Source: Serendipita indica DSM 11827 (Eukaryota > Basidiomycota > Agaricomycetes > Sebacinales > Serendipitaceae). From it: a stretch of DNA of 64,000 nt. Under the pieces are notes generated by a model that worked only from the letters and a program-made list of their open reading frames with translations, was not told where the DNA came from and did no database searches. Below, piece by piece: positions 57,600-64,000 of this stretch (positions are counted from its first letter, which is position 1; each line of letters opens with the position of its first letter). The translations under genes were made by a program, and so were the position numbers. The stretch covers positions 62,001 to 126,000 of the forward strand of contig CAJVGD010000002.1 in assembly GCA_910890315.1 (NCBI GenBank). The letters run 5' to 3'.

Positions 57600-58516
57600 A
57601 TGTCGCACGGACATACTCATGGCCCAGGGACTCCTGCAAACCACACGCATGGCCCGCCGTCGCCCATGACCCTCACACCTCAGCAAGCCCAGCAGCTCAT
57701 GGCCGCCCAACAGCAGCAACAGCAGCAAATGGCACAACAGAGACCCGCCCCGGATCCAATTCTTCAGGCCGCAATCGAGGCAGATTTCAAACCTGTTGCG
57801 CTGGCGTTGGGCGACGCGGAGAAACCAGCAAGTGTCGCGCTCTGTCGCGAACACAAAAAGGAATCGTGTAGTGTCTGTGGACTCGATTTCACTGCCATGA
57901 ATGCAATGGCCAAAATGTTCTCCATGGCTCCCTCTGATGCAATTCTTCCACCACCAAATGTCGTGCAGCCTGCACGGGCACAAGCAGTCAGCAAGACCAA
58001 GGATGAGGGAAATGTACGTAATGATTTTATACTATGCGGCGACATGACTGACTTTTATTGCCAGGCATTGTACAAGAAGAATCAACACGTTCAGGCCATC
58101 AACATGTATACGACTGCTATGCAAATATCCTCATCACGTCCACCATGGGAAAGCAGCAACATTGCACGTGAAGAGCTTACGCTCGTCGTTTGCAACCGCT
58201 CTGCAGCCTTTTACGCGGCAGGAGACTATCTATCATCCCTTTTGGATGCCGAGGTTGTCATCTCGCTGAAGCGACCTTGGAGCAAGGGTCACTACCGAAA
58301 AGGTCGTGCTTTGCTCGCGCTGGGCGATCCGCAAGGCGCCATGGAGGCAGTCACACTTGGACTACAGTATGAGCCTCAAAATCAGGTGTGTATTCTTTAC
58401 GTGCGGAGAATCGCATTGCTCACCCTCGACAGGATCTCGAGGCGTTTCAAAAAGAGGTACAAGAGGTTCTCGACAAGGCCAATGCCCCGCCAGAGAACGG
58501 CGAGCTGTCTCCTTGA
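57600..58516 (+). CDS. SEC72: SEC72-like TPR protein of the ER translocon
   Basis: Cytosolic TPR subunit of the Sec63 complex in post-translational ER import. Exons 57600..58013, 58065..58385, 58433..58516 give 272 aa plus stop. The N-terminus is His/Pro/Gln-rich (MSHGHTHGPGTPANHTHGPP) with a poly-Gln run. The conserved pre-TPR block is PDPILQAAIEADFKPVALAL and LCREHKKESCSVCGLDFTAM with three Cys. The TPRs read GNALYKKNQHVQAINMYTTA, LTLVVCNRSAAFYAAGDYLS and LKRPWSKGHYRKGRALLALG. The C-terminal helix is DLEAFQKEVQEVLDKANAP. An in-frame ATG at 57513 would add 29 unrelated residues and overlap the opposite gene's leader, so 57600 was preferred. Confidence 0.9.
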
Positions 58517-58582
58517 GCGGGACGACTGCCTTTTGGGTTCCTTGCTTGTCCTAACTTATTCTCGTACGGTACTTTTGCAATG

Positions 58583-59284
58583 TCATTTACTACCAATGAC
58601 CCAAATTACATCGTCTACTTTGAGCCCGAGCTTGAAGTATGCTGCTACTGCTCCTGGATTCTCGCAAAAGACTGTCAAACAAACGATACAAGCGCTCTTC
58701 TGGGTATGATAACCTTTGATCAAGCTGCGGATGAGAGCGGACGCAAGACCTTTGCGCCTATACTCTTCAAATACAAATAGATCGGATATGTATACCCGCG
58801 ATAAACCTGCCTGAGTGTCTTCCAAAGCTAACAAAAAGCCGCCGACATTGTCAGCGTCGTCGCGAATGAGTAGAACGCTTTCGTGATTGACGAGATTTGC
58901 CTTGTCAGGATACGTTTGTCTAAACCAATCACGTCCATCCTCGACCCTCCATCCTGGCAGTTGCATGCTAGGGATACCTACAAGCTTGGACAGGTCAATT
59001 GACATGGTATAAAGCATATCAAAGGTCGCGGTGTCATTTTGTAAGCATGTCATGATAGCTGGATGGCTGATTAGGGCCTTTGTATACGTGTTGGTGCTCC
59101 ATTTAGGGGTCGATGTAAGCTCCTCGAGCAGTTGTTGCAGCGCATCCCCATCTATAGCCTGTTGTTTGTCCAGGAAAAGCCATGAATGATTATCGCCGTC
59201 AGTGAATCGTAGTGGAGAGTCTGAATGGATCTTTGTGTTTGTAGAGGTCAGTGTAAAGTGTTTTGCGACGAGATCGAGACACAT
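58583..59284 (-). CDS. GNAT-family acetyltransferase
   Basis: Single-exon gene of 233 aa plus stop. The C-terminal half is a GCN5-related N-acetyltransferase fold. It has VLLIRDDADNVGGFLLALED, then VYISDLFVFEEYRRKGLASA with the acetyl-CoA pyrophosphate loop RRKGLA (R/Q-x-x-G-x-A form), and ACIVCLTVFCENPGAVAAYF with the usual late Tyr/Asn region. The N-terminal half is divergent and shows no second domain. The substrate is unknown; similar fungal proteins are annotated only as GNAT. It is tail-to-tail with SEC72, with 66 bp between stops. Lack of introns contrasts with its neighbours. Confidence 0.85.
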   Translation of the reverse strand: MCLDLVAKHFTLTSTNTKIHSDSPLRFTDGDNHSWLFLDKQQAIDGDALQQLLEELTSTPKWSTNTYTKALISHPAIMTCLQNDTATFDMLYTMSIDLSKLVGIPSMQLPGWRVEDGRDWFRQTYPDKANLVNHESVLLIRDDADNVGGFLLALEDTQAGLSRVYISDLFVFEEYRRKGLASALIRSLIKGYHTQKSACIVCLTVFCENPGAVAAYFKLGLKVDDVIWVIGSK

Positions 59285-59556
59285 CTAAACCAGTGTCAGT
59301 AGGTTTGCTTGAGTGAAGAAGGACAGACGAGAGATCAGAAGTCTAATATGTCAGCGACGAGGAGAGGACAGAAGTGCACAAAGGCTCGACTGTACAAGAC
59401 TCTCGACGTCTCTACTAAGAGGTGCCAGTTGACGGTCGTTGTATCGACACTCATCCGCTAGCTGGTTGGAATTCCATTTACCTAGACTTTTTCGACGTCG
59501 ACGTGGTCAGGAGCAAACAGAGTGCCAAACACCAAACTAACACTCCGCCACGGAAA

Positions 59557-60520
59557 ATGTCTGCTCAAATCAGCAAGAAGAGAAAGTTTGTCGCCGACGG
59601 AGTGTTCCGTGCTGAACTTGGAGAGTTCTTTATGCGCGAGCTAGCAGAGGAAGGCTACTCTGGCTGCGAAGTCCGTGTAACACACGCCCGCACAGAAGTA
59701 TGTGGATGATGCATCATACAGCTTACACAATACCAACCATCTCTGCAGATTATCATCCGTGCCACCCACACCCAAGAGGTTTTGGGAGAAAAGGGCCGAC
59801 GCATTCGCGAGCTCACCTCGCTCGTCCAAAAACGTTTCAAATTCCCAGAGGGCTCGTTGGAGCTTTATGCTGAAAAGGTCTTGCACCGTGGCTTGTCTGC
59901 CGTCGCCCAGTGCGAGTCGTTGCGATACAAGCTGCTCGGTGGTCTGGCCGTTCGTCGGTACGTTTCCAAAAGGTTTTCTGTATTACCATTCTGACATCGA
60001 TCCCCAGTGCTGCCTATGGTGTCCTTCGCTTCGTGATGGAGTCCAATGCCAAAGGTTGCGAGGTCGTCATCTCTGGCAAGCTTCGTGCTGCTCGTGCAAA
60101 GTCGATGAAGTTTACAGAGGGATTCATGATTCACTCTGGTCAACCCGCCCGCGATTTCGTCGACGAGGCCGTCCGACATGTCATGCTTCGCCAGGGTGTA
60201 CTCGGTATCAAAGTCAAAATGTGCGTAGTCTTGTTTCGACCAACTTTTGCTCGTTTCCTGACCTTGTCCTTTTCAGCATGAAGGGGTGGGATCCCAATGG
60301 CGAGACGGGTCCCAGGAAGCCACTTCCGGACATGGTGCAAATCACCGAGCCAGGAATCGACAAGGTATTCGCGGAGCCAACATCAGAACAGCGAGGGCCA
60401 GGAGCTGACCAGTCGCTGGGTGCGCCTGTCGCCACCGAGGACTATGGTGCGCCAGCCGGGGATGCATACGCCGCTCCAGCCGAGCCGACCTATCAGGAGG
60501 AGGCCGCTGAGGGCTATTAG
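59557..60520 (+). CDS. RPS3: 40S ribosomal protein uS3
   Basis: Small-subunit protein at the mRNA entry site, with KH-type RNA binding. Exons 59557..59697, 59749..59957, 60008..60220, 60277..60520 give 268 aa plus stop. The N-terminus is [20 protein letters not shown]. The KH domain includes [20 protein letters not shown]. The C-terminal domain carries [40 protein letters not shown] and [20 protein letters not shown]. The end is Ala/Pro/Tyr-rich and longer than in yeast (240 aa), closer to the animal length. The start fits the family exactly. The 5' flank (59500-59556) is rich in C and A, as is common for ribosomal protein leaders. Confidence 0.96.
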
Positions 60521-60926
60521 GAGTTCTGTTTTTGTTGTCGTACGCGATTGTTTACTAAAACCCCGATTGACCATAACACGCCTCTTTTACCGTGTTACTT
60601 GGAATACACTCGTGACATAACGAGGCGTGATCAGCTGACGCAAAAGCACTTAAAATGGCCCTTTGGGGATATTTCGCGGAGGGTCATTGGTCGCGGTCGA
60701 ATAGGTTCAGGTGGGCCAATTGATTTTGTCCGACACGCTCTCCCCAACGGTCTGAAGGGATCGAACGACCGGGCTCTTAAAGCTCGTGGAACCACTGACG
60801 GCCTGTTTTCCAGCTCTTGCTCCCTTCCACATCTCTAAACCTTTGTACGTGCGCTGTTGTCCAACGATACACCTACTAAACCATTGCCCGCAGAAACCTA
60901 CACATCGACTACTACTCATCTTGATA

Positions 60927-61133
60927 ATGTTTGCACTCCGCTCTCTTGCCACCGCTCGCGTCGCAGTCCCACGCACCGTCCAAGTCGTCCGTGCCGTCCA
61001 CAACCAGGGCTCGATGAGCGAGACGCTCCACACAACGGGCAAGGTGCACTCTTTGGGGCACCAGCACGAATATATCCCCAATACTCGTGGGGCCAGTAGC
61101 AGTACGAGTGTGTATCTCCCCTCTGTTGGCTAG
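60927..61133 (+). CDS. Small mitochondrial-type protein, unknown
   Basis: Open frame of 68 aa with no recognised family. The N-terminus MFALRSLATARVAVPRTVQV is Arg/Ala/Ser-rich without acidic residues, a good mitochondrial targeting pattern, with a likely cleavage near VVRAVHNQG. The rest (SMSETLHTTGKVHSLGHQHE) is polar, His-rich and ends SVYLPSVG. It is preceded by a plausible promoter (ACTACTACTCATC leader) but I cannot exclude that it is the first exon of a longer gene spliced into the 61.1-61.8 kb segment. Confidence is moderate because the ORF is short. Confidence 0.5.
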   Translation: MFALRSLATARVAVPRTVQVVRAVHNQGSMSETLHTTGKVHSLGHQHEYIPNTRGASSSTSVYLPSVG

Positions 61134-61886
61134 GTGCCCTCTTCTTTGGGCCCAGCATGATGTCAGCGAGATACTGACGCTGCTATCAGCTTCTAATATC
61201 ACTCATGGCCGTGTCAAAGGAGTCAATGGCGTGTGGTGCGTCGCTGGTGCGTCTGGAGAGACAAAATCGTTTGGCGATGTGCCCATGGGTGCGTACGCCG
61301 TGTCCGAGTCGTTCTCTCCAGCTTGGAGACGCTCTCTCTAAGCAGCATTTCCCCCTTGCTGCCTTGCGGAGACGGCGTCCCGTCGCAGAAGCGTCCCTCG
61401 AGGAAGAGGGACCATGTACAAAAGTCGGCATATAGAACTGTGATTTCGTTTGCTGTAAACGATGGAATCTGATTCCCTTTGGACATCATCTCGTCGGAGC
61501 TGAGTGTGGCCCCTATCCCCCCCTGGCCGCTTGCTTGGCATGTGGGTGCGGGGCAATGTTGGTTGTATTATCCGGGAATGAATATGTCAATGATCTCGTG
61601 GACACTTCTGTGCGTCCATGCGATCGTGAGAAGCCGCTGGTCCCAGCTCAGACTTTTGTTTGGGAATATTCAGCCTTGGACTTGAACCTCGCTGGGCTCG
61701 CTCACCCAGTCCACTCGTTTAGATTATAATCCAGCGATAACAAGATTGCGTTCACTCGTCGAGGACGCGTCGTTGGCAAGCCCCTCAGAATCTCCGCACG
61801 CCGGTTGCTCCTCTCCACAGACTTGGAGGATCGCGAAAAATCCTGGAAATTATTTAAACAGTTTTATTTCTCAAAGTATACCGAGA
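61134..61886. other. Unexplained 750-bp segment
   Basis: Between the small mitochondrial-type gene and the Ser/Thr-rich membrane gene. Several overlapping ORFs of 60-90 codons exist on both strands (for example 61205..61489), but none shows domain-like features. Possible content: 3' UTR, promoter, or missed small exons. No RNA gene pattern was recognised. Confidence 0.4.
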
Positions 61887-63554
61887 ATGGCTGCAAATCG
61901 GCCACTGGAAAAGCGTCAGGGTATGTCCGATCCTTGGGCTCCAGTCGGCCACGGACTTTTAGAGCTAATCATTCATCTTTTATAGAAACTACTACTACGA
62001 CGGCATCGTCAACTACAACAAGTACGACGTAAGTCTCGCTGTGAGCCCGTTAGCAACGTTCCTGATAGGTCGGGCCCAGAACGACGACGACCTCGAGCAG
62101 CACAAGCACCAGTACATCTACCAGTAGCTCCAGTTCATCAAGTTCGTCCTCATCATCATCCTCGCAGAGTACCAGCTCGTCGTCGACTCCATCCAGCAGC
62201 AGCTCGAGCACAGTTTCCACCCCAACGTCCACCTCTGTCACCGTGACACGCAGTACAAACTCGAATGGTGGGGTCGTAACGCTCACACGAACCGTATCGG
62301 GCCCTGCAGTGCCAACCTCATCGAGCAATAGCGGCGGCGGAGGGGGTGGATTCTGGGACAACAAGACAGCCGTCGGTGCCACCTTTGGTGAGTATAATGT
62401 AGTATATTTGGCCCATTCACTGACCTATTTAAGGTATTGCCGGTGTAATTGGCATCGTCCTCGCCTTTCTCTTGATTACGACCTGCATCCGGCGTCGTAG
62501 AGCCCGCAAGTTTGATCGTGCAGTGTCTGAAGCGGCTGCAGAGGCCGCAGCCACCAATGCGGATCCATTCCTAGGTGAGAACGATGATGCCGGCTACCGA
62601 GGAGCTGCTTGGGACCCGAGAAGGCGCTCTTCTGCTGGATTTGGATACGGAAAGGTACAAGTAATTAATCTCTTTGCGGTTTTTTCAGCTATTGACATTT
62701 ATTTGCTCAGCTACACGACGATCCCTTCGGTCATGGTGGTCCTACCGCAATGGGCGCGGCTGGGCTGTACGGAAGACATCAGTCGATGAACAATGGACAG
62801 TATCCAAAGGACGCATACGGGATGAACGACCTTCGTGGTTCCGGAACTCAGCCGTCTGTCTACTCTGGCACTACGACCTATGCCAGCCATCCCTCGTATG
62901 GAGCAGGCACAGGTTACTATACAAATGACCTCCCACCTGTCCCTGCTCAGCAAAACGCCTATGGCCGACCATCCTTCGGTAGCACGGCTGCACCAGGAAT
63001 TGCTGGTGTCGGTGCAGCAGGTGCCTATGGCCAAGATACGCAAGCGGCTTACCGCCATGCGCCAGGGAATAGTGTCGGTGCGTCCTTCACTACAGCCTTC
63101 TTTTGATAGCATGTCTCACACCCATATAGATGGAACCGAGGACGCGTATGGCGGCTATGCACGCAATAGCGTTGTTGATCCTTATCCGAACCCATATGGA
63201 GGACAAACCGCATACCCAGGACCATCCTCCCCCCGAACAAGTAACTCTTCTCCACCAGGCCCAACGCGCTCGCCACCGCCCGTCAGCCGGTCGCCACCTC
63301 CAGCCGCCCCACCTAGTTACTCAAACCACGGTTCACAGGCGAATGACCACTACTACACCCGCAACGAAAAAGCACGACCGCTTTCAAGTGGATCGGGTAC
63401 TCCAGGTGGAGGGATGACCATGCCTTTACCTCCCGCAGCTCCAGCGGGAACAAGTGCTGCACACTTTCAACCCCCCGACATGACGCCTGGTGTTGGGACG
63501 CCCGACGAATCATACAACAACGGTGGCCGTATCCTCCGCGTCGCCAATGAATGA
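61887..63554 (+). CDS. Ser/Thr-rich single-pass membrane protein
   Basis: Surface-type protein with a Ser/Thr stalk, one membrane helix and a Pro/Tyr/Gly-rich tail. ATG 61887 (MAANRPLEKRQ) is joined by an intron to ETTTTTASSTTTSTT and, after a second intron ending CCCAG, to a poly-Ser/Thr stretch. The stalk ends TVTRSTNSNGGVVTLTRTVS. The membrane helix is ATFGIAGVIGIVLAFLLITT, followed by RRRRARKFDR. The cytosolic tail is rich in Tyr, Gly and Pro (TTYASHPSYGAGTGYYTND, later PGPTRSPPPVSRSPPPAAPP) and ends GGRILRVANE. No cleavable signal peptide is seen, so an upstream exon may be missing or the helix acts as an anchor. Introns lie near 62390-62435, 62655-62710 and 63080-63128. Confidence 0.72.
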
Positions 63555-64000
63555 GACATTGATCTCGTTCTGTCCCCTCCAACAATGATTTATTTCCTCA
63601 AATTTGGACGTCCGGTATCGAAGAAGTGAATTTCTTTCATCTGTTGATAATGCTCCTGCGTGGGAGATAAGTTGTTCCCCCCTTATCCCCAACTCAAATG
63701 CTCCATATATTCTCATTTCTAGCGCTTCACAACTTGCCTCGGACGCCGTCCACTCGTTTTCCAACCCTCTCAGCATCACCCTCCTTTCTCCTTGTTGTCT
63801 AACCTACAGTCGATATTTTGCCCCTGTCTATCCCCCAACCTTTTTGTTTCTGTACATTGGTCGTCCTGTGAAATGGATTGTCCTGAATGTCTGGGATCTC
63901 CGCCGTCATTCTCTGAGCCTAGCCTAGTCCTCTATAATCGCCATATTTAAGCATGTTTGACCATATTTTGAGTATTATTGGCGTCTTCCCTGTCTTGTCC
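63555..64000. other. 3' flank without recognisable gene
   Basis: 446 bp after the last stop codon. T-rich stretches and polyadenylation-like signals are plausible, and a plus ORF at 63604..63927 has no recognisable features. Nothing else was seen. Confidence 0.4.

Noticed and set aside
57230-57983. Minus-strand ORFs over the SEC72 5' region as an upstream CLC exon
   Set aside because: The ATG at 57514 opens a frame that does not join to the conserved CLC N-terminus; the frame that does contains a stop upstream and first ATG at 57350.
1-64000. Secondary-metabolite or other functional gene cluster
   Set aside because: A transcription factor, a transporter and an acetyltransferase are present but far apart, and no backbone synthase or linked enzymes occur.

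Overview
The window reads as nuclear DNA of a filamentous basidiomycete, probably an Agaricomycete. Genes are dense (about 33 protein genes in 64 kb) and broken by many short introns, mostly 45-60 nt with GTRNGT...YAG ends. Several families are typical of, or expanded in, basidiomycetes: DUF6535, DUF7721, Ser/Thr-rich single-pass membrane proteins and a MATH-BTB protein. A Rhizoctonia/Cantharellales-like genome is my guess; the sequence alone does not prove it. I saw no transposon, LTR element, tRNA, rRNA, CRISPR array or organelle DNA.

Layout. 1-4,039 (+): 3' part of BUD6/AIP3, TMA16, an AIM24-family protein. 4,121-7,793 (-): mitochondrial GatA amidase and a SLY41/TPT-type sugar-phosphate transporter. 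8,557-11,011 (+): mucin-like membrane protein. 11,297-13,393 (-): histone H2A and a Bin3/MePCE RNA-capping methyltransferase. 13,499-16,260 (+): ribosomal protein eL37, OHCU decarboxylase, ARV1. 16,288-19,034 (-): DUF7721 protein and F-box protein. 19,326-21,447 (+): MATH-BTB protein. 21,602-22,549 (-): LEA/apolipoprotein-like repeat protein. 22,964-32,841 (+): ADCK2-like UbiB kinase, Zn2Cys6 transcription factor, F-BAR/DEP/RhoGAP protein. 32,984-40,458: two tightly head-to-head pairs, APP1 phosphatase/RTC4 and NDUFAF7/unknown coiled-coil protein. 40,640-43,472 (+): DUF6535 membrane protein. 43,589-47,705 (-): a tandem array of three paralogs with an RRM-like N-terminus, a coiled coil and a C-terminal KKRKL nuclear signal, the best candidate here for an undescribed family. 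48,078-60,520: U2AF65, a complex I 21 kDa subunit, a RanBP2-zinc-finger nucleoporin, a CLC chloride channel, SEC72, a GNAT acetyltransferase and ribosomal protein uS3. 60,927-63,554 (+): a small mitochondrial-type protein and a second Ser/Thr-rich membrane protein.

The genes are mostly unrelated housekeeping functions, not a metabolic cluster. The genome-level features are: closely spaced divergent starts (42, 61, 105 and 112 bp), start codons carried alone on the first coding exon in three genes, micro-exons of 7-16 nt, and one probable frame break in NDUFAF7. Exon coordinates in the evidence were worked out by hand. Where the phases of all exons sum to a multiple of three I say so; elsewhere only the gene span is given.
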